Shown here piece after piece: positions 35,801 to 45,700 of a stretch of 64,000 bases of DNA. Source of the DNA: Rhynchopus euleeides. Its lineage: Eukaryota; Euglenozoa; Diplonemea; Diplonemida; Diplonemidae. The notes beneath the pieces are model-generated. The model searched no databases, was not told where the DNA came from, and saw only the letters and a list, made by a program, of their open reading frames with translations. Position 1 is the stretch's first letter, and the number at the start of each line of letters is the position of its first letter. The translations under genes were made by a program, and so were the position numbers. The stretch lies in the NCBI GenBank assembly GCA_963210315.1, contig OY723267.1:1674001-1738000 (forward strand), written 5' to 3'.

Positions 35801-36686
35801 GTACACCGACGGGTCAGTCTCCAACTCCACATCGCGGCAACAGCAGGGCGGCGCAGGAGCAGCGGTGTACAGCATGCCGGAGGGCCGCCTCAGGAAAAAG
35901 CTCGCCTGGCCGGCAGGACTCCGCTGCATCAGCTACCAGGCGGAGCTGGTGGCCATCAGAGAATCCCTCGCTCACCTATGCACCCTGGTATCCCCAGGCG
36001 AAACGATCGCCATCCTCACAGACTCGCAGAGCGCACTGAACGCGCTGCTGAGCGGCCCGCAGCGAGCGAGAGGATCCACCGAATGGGACATCTGGAGGTG
36101 GTTGAACGAGCTCGCCCAAACCCACGATGTCACCACCCACCTCCGCTACATCCCGTCACACGTTGGGGTAGCAGGGAACGAACTCGCTGACAAACAGGCG
36201 CAAATCGGTGCCTTCCGGCCGCAGATGGAACCGGTTAGCCTCGCGTCGGCTCGTGTCGTCCTCCGCCGACACATCTACAACGACGCAACGGTGCCCCGCA
36301 CGGACAGCGTGTACGCGTACCGTTCGGGAATCGGGGAGACGCGACTGCAACGCCCCGACCTCCGCATGGAGGGACTCACCCGCTTAGGGGAAACCACCAT
36401 CCGCCGACTCCGGGCCGACCACCACCGCCTGGTCTACGACCATGACATCCCGGGCACGGCACAACCACCTTGCCAACCCTGCCTGAAGCATGCGCCGGGC
36501 CACCCCCCGCCTGGGGTCTCACTGAAGCACCTCTTCTTCGGCTGCCCCGCGACAGCGTCGGCCCGACACCACCTCACAGCCACAAACGTGCACAACCTGC
36601 TGTTGCACAACTGCAAGGAGGCGCTGCGCTACCTGGCCGAGGCAGGGGTAACGGAGCACGGCGAGAAGGACTACCTGAACGCGTGA
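32815..36686 (+). pseudogene. LINE (non-LTR retrotransposon) APE-RT-RNase H polyprotein, one frameshift
   Basis: The frame from 32815 to 34842 encodes an apurinic endonuclease-like domain (NCNG at 12-15, LQELR, GDFNIHNRAWD, SPDIVF, SDHFAI within about 235 residues). It continues into the reverse transcriptase (SPGPDDLNNE, RPIALTSTACKVLEKM, FDLEKAFDKV). A frame one base earlier then carries VPQGTVLSPLLF, FADDIAVLV, KYLGVYID and an RNase H domain (YTDGS, AELVAI, TDSQSAL, SHVGVAGNELAD). It ends with a CxxC...H...C cluster. The break is near 34795-34805 at AACGGGTCCCGCAGG, where one base appears missing. No slippery heptamer is obvious, so a disabling change is likelier than programmed shifting. 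There is no separate ORF1. APE plus RNase H suggests the I/Ingi group. Both frames are otherwise open for 1,290 codons, so the copy is young. Confidence 0.9.
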
Positions 36687-37042
36687 ACCAAATAACATCA
36701 TCAGAGAACAAGGGCTTCGGCCCGACCTCCCAGCACCCCCCCCCCCCATCCCAGCCCCACGTCACTTTCCACAGGCCGCCAGGCGCGTCAGCGTCGGCGA
36801 CCGCCCGCCCCCAGTCTGAGAGGCATCAGCCGAATCTCGGTGGAGGCGGGCACAAAACAAAAGGGAGAGTCGTCACTGTGCATATCAGCACGGTCCCGCC
36901 CTCTGTGCCAGACCAACACACCACCAAAGGAAAAGAGGAAGAGGCGACGTAAGGCAATGCCTCCGTGCGGCCAGGAGAACACGAAATAGCGACCCCCTCA
37001 ACGGGGAATGCTACGAGCACGGCCAAAAATCGTTCAAAATCG
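36687..37042 (+). other. LINE 3' untranslated region
   Basis: Between the LINE stop and the next inverted repeat. It has a C run at 36737-36748, a stretch similar to the dispersed block at 866-1281 (ACCCCCTCAACGGGG to GGCCAAAAATCG) and two tandem ATCGTTCAAA motifs. No poly(A) tail is clear. Confidence 0.4.
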
Positions 37043-37203
37043 TTCAAAATATTTACAGGGCCAGTTGGGGACTCGGTGGTGAGGATGGTTTGCCTCAGGA
37101 ATCGCACGAAAAGTGCACGAGTAGGTCCCGTCAGGGACTCTGTATGCCGTCCGATCACCTGGTCCAAGTCCCCGAGTCGCAGAAAGCCCTGTAAATATTA
37201 TGG
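37043..37203. repeat. small inverted repeat at the 3' side of the LINE
   Basis: AATATTTACAGGGC at 37043-37056 is inverted at about 37187-37200 (GCCCTGTAAATATT). GACTCGG and CCGAGTC lie just inside. It resembles a small nested palindromic element using the same AATATT word as the outer arms. It lies after two ATCGTTCAAA copies (37029, 37039). Confidence 0.6.
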
Positions 37204-37311
37204 AACGAAAAAAATCTGGAACGCCAACCCACCAGCGTTCCATAATATTTACGTTCCATAATAATTACGTTCCATAATATTTACGTTCCAAAATATTTAC
37301 GTATACGGTAT

Positions 37312-37677
37312 TTTTTTTTGCCACACAAAAATAACCGTGGCAAATTCGAGCGGGGGGGAACAAGTGCCAACAACGTTCCCAGTTGGACGAACCGTATACC
37401 CACTGCGCCGCGACCCCCCCCTTTCATTTCAAAAAAGGGGGGTTGTTTGTGGTGGAAGCGTCAGCGCATACAGATGGAGTCATATGAGCGGAGAACAAGC
37501 AGGAATACCGGGGTCGCACCTCATGGCGGCCTGTCTCAAGGCCTCAGGGTGTGTTCTGCGCAACCGGGTTGACTTTGATGGATCGTGGATGGAGGTAGAC
37601 TCACATGTGCATGGTATTCGCTGAAGTGACTTCCACTCCCCCCGACATCCCCCCCCCCCCATTTTCACCGTTGATAG
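37312..37677. other. short intergenic stretch
   Basis: 366 bases between two elements, without recognisable genes. The last nine bases (37669-37677) are the left target duplication of the next element. Confidence 0.6.
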
Positions 37678-37976
37678 CAGGCATGTCGCTAAGCGTCGAC
37701 CGTCGACCCAGTGATTTTGGGTTTCCCCCCCCATAAAAAAGCGTCGACCCAGTGGACTGGGTTGACGCTTGGTCGAGGCTTGGAGCGTCGACCTAGTGGA
37801 ACTGGGTTGCCATTCAAGCCTGGACCAAGCGTCAACCCATTTATTACACTGGGTCGACGCTAACCTAGCGTTGGCCCGGTTACACTGGGTCGACGCTCAC
37901 CAAGCGTCGACCAAGCGTCAACCCACTTTCACTGGGTCGACGTCGAAGAGAGTATGGTTTTGCAGGAACAGATGCT

Positions 37977-38029
37977 CACTACCGTGGCCTCCGGCGGCTG
38001 GGGGGCTCCGCCCCCCAGACCCCCCTGTG
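37977..38029 (-). repeat. G/C hairpin repeat (copy 6)
   Basis: Reverse-strand copy with the hairpin core, inside the 37678-38529 element. Read on the minus strand it is preceded by GAGTACGAGACATACGCCAC. Confidence 0.9.
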
Positions 38030-38150
38030 GCGTATGTCTCGTACTCAAGTCATTCGATTCCCACCGGGTCAGGGAATCCACCCACTCCAGTAGCCTCAGG
38101 AGGACGCAGCCAACTCACACAGAATCTGTACGCCCACAGTGAACAGATGC

Positions 38151-38201
38151 TCACTACCGTGGCCTCCGGCGGCTGGGGGGCCCTGCCCCCCAGACCCCCC
38201 A
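38151..38201 (-). repeat. G/C hairpin repeat (copy 7)
   Basis: Reverse-strand copy whose stem carries CC changes (GGGGGGCCCTGCCCCCC). AAGGACTTGG lies about 25 nt upstream on the minus strand, and the shared spacer GTTGGCTGCGTCC lies between it and copy 6. Confidence 0.88.
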
Positions 38202-39335
38202 TCTCGCGTGCCCGTCTAGTAACCAAGTCCTTGCGCTTTGACGGCCGTGACATATCAGGGGGCAGCGTCGAAATCATGGTCCCGAAAGCCATTTTTTGGT
38301 TTCCTCCGGCACCCGACGGCGCGAGCGGGAGAGGAACCACGGAAGGAACCCAGCGCCTCACACCCACCTAGTGGTCCACCGATGGGAAAATTCAAAATTT
38401 GGCAACACGAGCGCGCGCGAAGCGCGCGCGAGAAAAATTGACCCCTAGTGTTTTCCCCCCTGATCCCCCCCCAAAACAGGAGCGTCAACCCACCAAATCT
38501 CCAAAATCGAAAAGTTAGCGACAGGCCTGCGTTGATAGAGCCCAGGTCTTGGCATAGGTGGCCAGCACACAGCTCCCGGATTACGCACTTTCAGGGAGAC
38601 ACAACTAACAGCGTGCGCCTTCAAGATTGACCGTGGGATCCTCCAGCCTGAGCCCTGGATCCAACTGCAAAGCTCTTTGCGTCATGTCGTCATGATGCTC
38701 TTCTCCTGCCGAGAAGAATCCCCCCCTTCTCCTGCTTCGGCATTCGGGGGGGGTCGGGTTGGGTTGGTGTGTGTCTGGGGAGGAGGAGGAGGGGAGGGGG
38801 TCGCTCCTTTCGTTGCCTCCCCGTGTCCCACCCCCCCCCCCCCGCACGCCCCTCCTTCGCCCCCCTCCAAACCTCTTCCGCACAGTTCCTACATGTATTT
38901 TTTTTTCCGCGCGTTGCTTGGGATCCGCACACAGGGAAGCACTGTCTCTCAGAGGAAGAAGAGGGCGGCCTTTCTACCCTCCTCCACTCACGACAACTGC
39001 GTGCACGTTGTGAAGCCTTGCTGGCTCTCTTGCCTGCCAGGCTGTAAGGCCGTTGAAGAGGGGAACCGGTGACAGTATGGCTCCGAGGGTCCGAGGGTGG
39101 TGTATGTGGCCCAACGGTGATCGCGTCAGGAGCAGTGTGCTCAGTGCATTCTGCGCTGGCGCAAAGATCATTTTGATGTGTGTCTGTGTGTGGTCTCCGA
39201 GGCGATTCTGCGTGGGGGTGCGAGAATCCTTCGCTTTCACATGGCATTCATATCCCCTGCACTGCCACATATACCCCCCCCCCCCCCCCCCGGATCGATA
39301 GTGACTACAAAAAGGACTAACATTGCAAGGTGCTG

Positions 39336-39380
39336 GGAGATTTACTTTTCCATTCACTCTCGACGATCAACCCCCCCCCC
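39336..39380 (+). repeat. dispersed 40-bp repeat, partner at 22221
   Basis: Same GGAGATTTACTTTTCCATTC and CGACGATCAA order ending in a C run. The C runs at the end may mark an element junction or a slippage-prone tail. Confidence 0.75.
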
Positions 39381-40324
39381 CCCCCCGGATCAGGTGACTG
39401 CCCAGTGAAAGCCCCCCTTCATGGGGGTGATATTCAGAGCACAGCCAAAAATGTCCCGAAACCTGCTCAGGAAAGGGACAGCGATCCCCCCTCCTCTGTC
39501 ACCGGGGGGGCTGCAAAATGCACGCCAAGATATTGTTCAGATCGTTTAAAAAGTCAAGTGTGGATCCGGCGCACTGCGACACACAGCGGTTTATGTGTGG
39601 AGGGGCGGGGGGGGGGGGTCAGATAGGAGGGCTTTCCGAATGCTGGGATGCCAGGCACCTTGCACAGGCAAAGGTGTTTCGCGCGCAATTTTAATGCAGC
39701 CGGAAGTTCTCCTCCCCCCCCCCCCCTTCTCCCCCTTTCGCCTTTTGCACTTCTGTTTGCTTCAGGGAGGAGGCGTTTGTATGGCCCGAGTCTTCCGGAT
39801 ACCCCCTCTTCGGCGTGTCGGTCACACTGCTCGCTTTCGACACCTGGCGGGGACCCCACACGCAGCGCGCTTCCATCTTTTTTTTCCCCTTCTATCACCG
39901 ACACACCCATTACCACCACCCCGCATGTTCTGACGCTTTATCTTGCTGCATATTTCTCTGGGTTGAGTGAGCCGTTTTTAGCACGGATCACCTGCTCGAG
40001 GAGAGACTTGCAGCAGATAAAATCGAACGTTCTGTGCATACTCGGTGTCTCTATTGCATTTTCACCGCAACCCGGCCTGGGGAGGGGCCAGTGCAGTGCC
40101 CGCCAAAAGATCCCTGAACAAGGAAAGGCCAGCAGCCTCTTCTCACTACTGCTCGATAGACAGGATCTTTCCCGGGGCGGTCTTACATGGGTTGCATTGT
40201 CTCTTTCTCTCTCGTCTCGGCGCCATCCGCGCGTTTGGGCATTTTCTTGTTGTTTCGCATCCACCCCGTTTTTTTCATTACTAGTTACAAACAGCGACGA
40301 AGTGTAGCGGGGAGTCGTGAAGGA

Positions 40325-40460
40325 ACGGAGGAAAATCATGCGACTGAAGCTTTCGGGTGAGCACCTTTCATGCCACTTTGACAGGTGAACTCAACACAGC
40401 CTTGAGACACAAACGCGACCAACATAAAGTAGTTCGGAGCTGTTTTATTTTGACAAGGTG
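40325..40460 (+). repeat. dispersed repeat, partner at 9885
   Basis: GGAAAATCATGCGACTGAAGC, ACAGCCTTGAGAC and AGTAGTTCGGAGCTG appear in the same order as at 9885-9985, with an extra ~25-base insertion. Confidence 0.6.
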
Positions 40461-42540
40461 TTTCTACCATAAAGCCGAAAGGAGTGTGACATTCTTCTGT
40501 TATGTGCACAGCGCCCGTGCTGTGCCGTGGCATTGCCTGTATGATTTTGTCAAGCTGTACTGCTGTGCTCTTTTGCAAAGTATCATAGATCGACAGTGTG
40601 GATGCCAAGAGATACTTTTTTGGGCGGTGTGCTGTATTCTTTTTGCCGAAGCAAAGGTAAGACGAACGACCCACCCTTCTGGCAATGGGGGCGAATATCG
40701 CTGGTCGCTTGCACTCACTCCACTGCATGGGCCCCTGTTTTCTTCAACTGTGCCAGTCATCTTGACTTGGTACAAAAGGTTTCTCAAGCAAGGTTTGTTG
40801 TGCAAGCGATTCCAGCTCCGATGATCTCCGTGCTTCGGGCTGAATGATCACTCACACACCCCACGTCCACATTTGACTCACCTGGTTCTTCGCTACAGGT
40901 GCCGACGAGGGCATTTTGGTGTATTTCCTCCTATTTTTAGGAGAAACCACGTCGAAGATTGTCGTAAACTGTCGAGTAGCGAAGACCCCAGTAGCAGACA
41001 AAGAAAGGCCCGGATTTTATCCCGAGATCTTTTACAATCTCTTTCTACATCCTTCTCTTGTCCGTCGGGACCGATTTTAAATCTGGCTGCCTTTGTTTTT
41101 TTTCTGCCTTGTTATCCACATAAACACACACCCTAGCACGCCATCATGGCCTCTCTTTGCCCCCACCCCCCACCCCCCGGTTGCAGGAAAGAATAAATGA
41201 ACATCGTGCGGGCCCTGGCCACGCTACAGATATTGTGAAGAAAATCAAACGAAAATGAATAAAACAGAAAGTAAACGGGAGGTTTGGGGGGGAGGGGTGA
41301 GAGAGCGTTTTTTTTCTGTGGTAACTTTTTTTTGTTGTGTGGGCGCCCCGGAATCAAACCCATAGGCGTCAAAATCCTGCAAACCCGTCCCACTTGTGTC
41401 AACAGAGTCAAAATCAGATGACGGTGCGGGTGTACGCAACAACACGGCTAATATTCTGCAAAATGTTGGCGTATTCATGCAATGACACATTCTCTTTGCC
41501 AAATCAATAACAAACCTAGCACAACCTCGCAGGAGGGGGGTGCTGATCGGTGGGTGGCAACACTATCGGCAGATACAGTACAGTACAGTGTTGCTGCACC
41601 TTCCCATGGCGTTGCCTTGCCCCTCAATTCACTGGCACAGAATGAACGAAAATTCTGGATCGACGGGAGGAGGTCTAAAGAAAACTGTTGTGTGTGCAAT
41701 ACCCTCGCAGACTCTGTGACTGTTGGGATATATATGTATGACCGTACGGAGATGGCAACGAGAGCACAGTGCTCTTCTGTGCAGTATTCCACTCCGATAC
41801 AAAAAAAATCACGTGTGCGTGGTGTATGAGTGGGGGAGGAGGGGGGTCGGGGGCGAATGTAATCCATGATTCCTCTCCGGCCTCGCTCACCCGTGGTGGG
41901 CTTCTAAAGGCGCAATGCCAAATAATCCAAGTCAAAACCTTTCGTGAGACGTGGCATCTCTTACGCGTCTGCGAATCAGAACCTGGAGGGCAGCCTGTTT
42001 GTGGCTTATTGCCCTTGGTGGGGTCGGGGAGGTGGGGGGTGGCTGGTTGCGCAATGTGATGGGTCTCGGCCAAACAGAGAGTGCCGCATGTCATTCTCTT
42101 TTTGGTCGGCGCCGTTGTCTCTTTTCGTATTTGTCAGGGTGAGAGCAGAGCTGGGTAGCGCGAGAAAGAGAAGTAAATCGAGATATATTTGGGACCCTGC
42201 AAATCAGCTGCACGTGGCAGACCGTGAGACTCGACCCGGAGCCCCCACCCGCCACCCCACCCGCGCCCCCTCGCAACTGTCATTTAGACTGCACCAGGGC
42301 TCCTATGGGGCAGTGCTTTGGGCAGACACATTCAGCACCTCCTCAACAGGCTGCAGAGCTGCTTTTTGTTCTGCCCGGTTTGGCGCGCATAACAAACAAA
42401 ACGTGTGGTGGTGTTGTGCGATTCTGCCGTTGCCCATCCTTCTGTGCAATTGCAACCACCAATGACGACGATTATTACGACATGAAGCCTCCCAGCCGTC
42501 TCTCATAACAGCACCCCACAGAGGACCGACCCTCACCTGT

Positions 42541-42603
42541 GTTGTTGCCACCATCACCCCCCTTCCCTCCAACCACCTCACCTCACCTTCCCTCCCTACC
42601 CAG
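42541..42603 (+). promoter_or_regulatory. candidate splice (trans-splice) acceptor of the giant gene
   Basis: A tract of almost only C and T ends CTCCCTACCCAG, with the AG at 42602-42603, about 175 nt before the ATG. A second pyrimidine tract lies at 42637-42672. The arrangement parallels the kinase leader. Which AG is used cannot be told from sequence. Confidence 0.35.
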
Positions 42604-42615
42604 GACACAGCCTCT

Positions 42616-42638
42616 GCGCCAGAAACAGTTTCTGGCGC
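42616..42638. repeat. perfect hairpin in the giant-gene leader
   Basis: GCGCCAGAAA pairs perfectly with TTTCTGGCGC around a 3-nt CAG loop, about 140 nt before the start codon. If transcribed it would be a very stable 10-bp stem in the 5' leader and could affect translation or processing. Confidence 0.75.
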
Positions 42639-42778
42639 ACCCCTCCCCCCCTCCCTCACTTCCCCCTTTACACTACCCTCACCCGCCTGTCGGCAGGCCT
42701 TTCCTCTACACAAAGGAAGGCGGCAGAGCGCGTCTGTCAGTGGGGGGGGCGTGACTGAGTGCCAGCTCTGCTGGGGCC

Positions 42779-45700
42779 ATGTCACGTTTGCTGCTGCCGG
42801 CAGTGCTGTTATGCAGCCTGCTTGGTGTTGACGGGCGCATCCCTTTCGGCTACAAGGAGAGGGTGTACTTCATGGGGCGGCTGGACTGCCAGAGCATCCA
42901 CTTCGTGACTGGGGACTGCACGTGCCAGACGCCGCTGGACCAGGTTGTGGTGCGAATTGACGAGGGGTTCCAGCGCAGGCGTGATTACCTCTACTGCGAC
43001 ACGTGCAAATCGAATGGAGTCTCCTACAAGTATGACAGGAACCTGGGGGTGATGACGCTGACGGCTGACCCGCCTATTACCCTCGATGCCTTCATCAAGG
43101 TGCTTTCCACAGGCGTGAACTTCAGGAGCACCAGTTCGTCCACCAAGGTGCGCAGTGTCTCGTGGGGGTATGGGTCTGTCCCGCGCAACCCCGACAACGG
43201 GCACATGTATAAGGTTTTTTATATGCGCGATCGGAACGGGGGCCGCTGCGGCCGCAACGAGTGCCCCTGGGACTATGCGCAGGAGCTGTGCGCGCGGAAG
43301 TCCAACGATCAGTTTGGGCTTGTCGGCTACCTTGCCACCATCACCTCGGCTCAGGAGAACGAGTTTATCCACACCATGCACAGGCGGTACTATGCCTACA
43401 TCGGGGCCACTGATGTTGGCCAGGAGGGTACCTTCAAGTGGGTTACCGGCCCCGAGGGCTGCCCGACGACGTACAACACTCTTCAGGATGGGCCAAAGCG
43501 CAGCTCGTGTGACCTTGGGTATCCGCTTGGTATCCTGAAGGACCCGTGCAATGGGCCTGATTGCCAGGTTGGGGGTACCGTGGTCAACTCCGGGTACAAG
43601 AGGTGGCAGTCAGGGCAGCCCAACGAGGGTGGCTCATCATGCTCGCGCTACAGGGACTGCAGGGCCACTGGGCAGGACTACCTGGCAATGGACAGGAAGG
43701 GGTACTGGGGTGACTTTTCGTATTACACTAGATCCATCAGGTACTACATCTGCGAATGGGGTGGTGTCGGGCAACTGTGCATGGACGAGAAGGATTTCGG
43801 TGGCAGTGAAGAGCTTTTCCTGTCGTGCACGCGTATCAGAAGAAAGAGCTCGTGCCTCGGAGCCGAGCCAGCGGGGCGCTGCGAATGGAAGAAGGTCGGG
43901 CGGCGCTGGAGGTGCCGCGAGTCGGGCTGCCACGCCCTGGAGGCCAAGGCGGACTGCGACGGTGATTTTGCATGCGATTGGGACTCTGTCGTGCGCCCTG
44001 CACAGTGTCTGCCCGGCTACTGCCAGACGCACTACCAAGATGCGGACACCTGTAACGCAGACGACCTACACCCCTGCCACTGGTACCCCAACGTGCCAGC
44101 ACCGAATTCATGCCAGACGCTCTCCTGCGAGCTGATTGTCGACAGATGCGATTGTCTGCACCAGCATGAGCACTGCTTCTGGGACGGTGCGGCATGCTTG
44201 ACTCTCGATAGCACTGTTGGGTGTTCGCGCTGGTACCTCGACGAGGCCGCGTGCCACGCAGACCTGGAATGCAGTTGGAACAGCAACTTCCCGCTGCCGT
44301 GCGTGCTGAGCACCTGTTACCACCAGTGTGACAAGCCCACCTGCTTGGCAAACGGCTGCCACTGGACGGGCGTCCGGTGCGAAAACGATCCCACAAACTG
44401 TGCTACCCTTGACAAAACGGCGTGCGAGCTGTCGGCGAAGTGCACGTGGAGTCCATTCTGGGCACTCGATGCCTGCACTGAGGAGGTGTGCCGTCCGATG
44501 ACCGATATCCCCTCGTGCGAGTCACTGGATGTGGTGGCCCCTCTTCCATGTGTCGTTGACGTGACGAGCGGTGACAGAGAGTTCTGCGACGTCTCTGCAT
44601 GCGAGTACATTCCTGGATCCCTGTTCCCCTGCAAGCCAAAGAACTGCCTCCACATCACGAGCGCACGGTGCAATGAAGATTCGCACTGCCGTTGGGATGC
44701 TCCTGTGCAAATCGAACCCGGCACCGCACCAAGCACCATGGTGATGTACTGCAAGGAACTGCTGTGCGAATACTCATCGCAGGCTGCTTGCGAGGCCGAC
44801 CCAGAGTTGCGGTGCGAATGGAACCTGGGGACAGACTCGTGCGACATCAGACCATGCATTGACGCTGTCCATGAAATTCAGTGTTCTGATGACCCACGCT
44901 GCATGTGGGACGTCAAGCTGATCCCGGCACGTTGCGTCATGACGCCGTGTGCCATGAATGGCCGCACCCAGGGGGCGTGTATCGAAAATGAGATGTGCAT
45001 GTGGGTGCGGGCTATTACAACCGATGCCCTTTCGTACTGCAAGTTCCTCGACTGCTCGACACTGCAGGAAGCATGCCAATGCTTTGACAATCCTACGTGC
45101 ACGTACAACGCTCTGACGGGTGAGTGCACGCAGCCACAGTTCACTACGTGCCCGGACATCGACCTCGGCTTCCTCATGGACGGTTCAGGGAGTATGGGCC
45201 GCTCCTTCGGTGCGCACCCCCACGGATTCTACGCGCTGGTCTCACTGCTGAAGCAATGGGTCGAAACTGTGCCGCTTACAGGAGAGGACTTTACTGTCGG
45301 CGGGAATAGCATTGTGCGGGGTCGGGGTTTCCGGATCTCCTTTACGCAGTTTGCAAGAGCCGTGCCGGGCCCCGGTGTGGACCATCCGCTGCACTGCGTG
45401 ATCGGGCAGTGTGCCAACGGGCACCTGTCGGGACGGAAGGACGAGCTGCTGGGGGAGCTGGAATGGCACCGCACCCATTGGCAGCGTTCGTGGACGTACC
45501 TCAATGCCGCAATGAAGGACGTGGCTGAGAACACCTTCGACCCCGCGCACTCGCCACCACACCGCCAGCATGTTGTGATCATTATTGCTGACGGTGGCTT
45601 GACAGACTTTACCGGGAAACCGTGCAGCATTCGGATGGCGCCATGCCCCTCCGGCAACGACAGGAGGTGGAAACCAAGTTACAGACAGGCTCTGTTGGAC

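Larger units (their letters stand above)
32743..37311. mobile_element. inverted-repeat-bounded compound element enclosing a LINE, 4.57 kb
   Basis: A perfect 20-bp inverted repeat, ATACCGTATACGTAAATATT, sits at 32743-32762 and 37292-37311. Next to it on both sides are repeated ATTATGGAACG/CGTTCCATAATATTTACG words. The left arm is itself a 19-bp-stem hairpin (32753-32809); the right arm has at least four such words (37190-37300). The LINE coding region fills almost all the space between, its ATG following the left arm directly. Both outer flanks are T-rich, so a target duplication cannot be called. Either a LINE inserted into a small palindromic element, or the element mobilises a captured LINE. 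Confidence 0.75.
37678..38529. mobile_element. non-autonomous inverted-repeat element, 852 bp, 9-bp TSD, GTCGAC-word family
   Basis: The ends CAGGCATGTCGCTAA (37678-37692) and the complement of CAGGCCTGTCGCTAA (38515-38529) differ at one base. They are flanked by the perfect direct repeat CGTTGATAG at 37669-37677 and 38530-38538. Nine-base duplications are typical of Mutator-like transposons. The left part (37690-37945) is dense in GCGTCGACCCAGT and its complement. Two reverse-strand G/C hairpin repeats with the dimer spacer follow, then a GCGCGCGC hairpin near 38411-38430. No transposase gene. The ends resemble those of the 8007-8920 element. Confidence 0.88.
38539..42540. other. 4-kb gene-free region before the giant gene
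   Basis: No protein-like frame. Long C runs (38829-38842, 39280-39292, 39369-39386, 39714-39726), G runs near 39605-39618, and two dispersed repeats (39336, 40325). A minus-strand tRNA-like box B (GGTTTGATTCC) lies near 41348-41360. CA/CACACC-type stretches are less common here than further left. Confidence 0.55.

Noticed and set aside
41338-41420. tRNA gene on the minus strand
   Set aside because: A near-consensus box B and a weak box A are present, but acceptor and T stems do not pair; at most a decayed tRNA-derived repeat.
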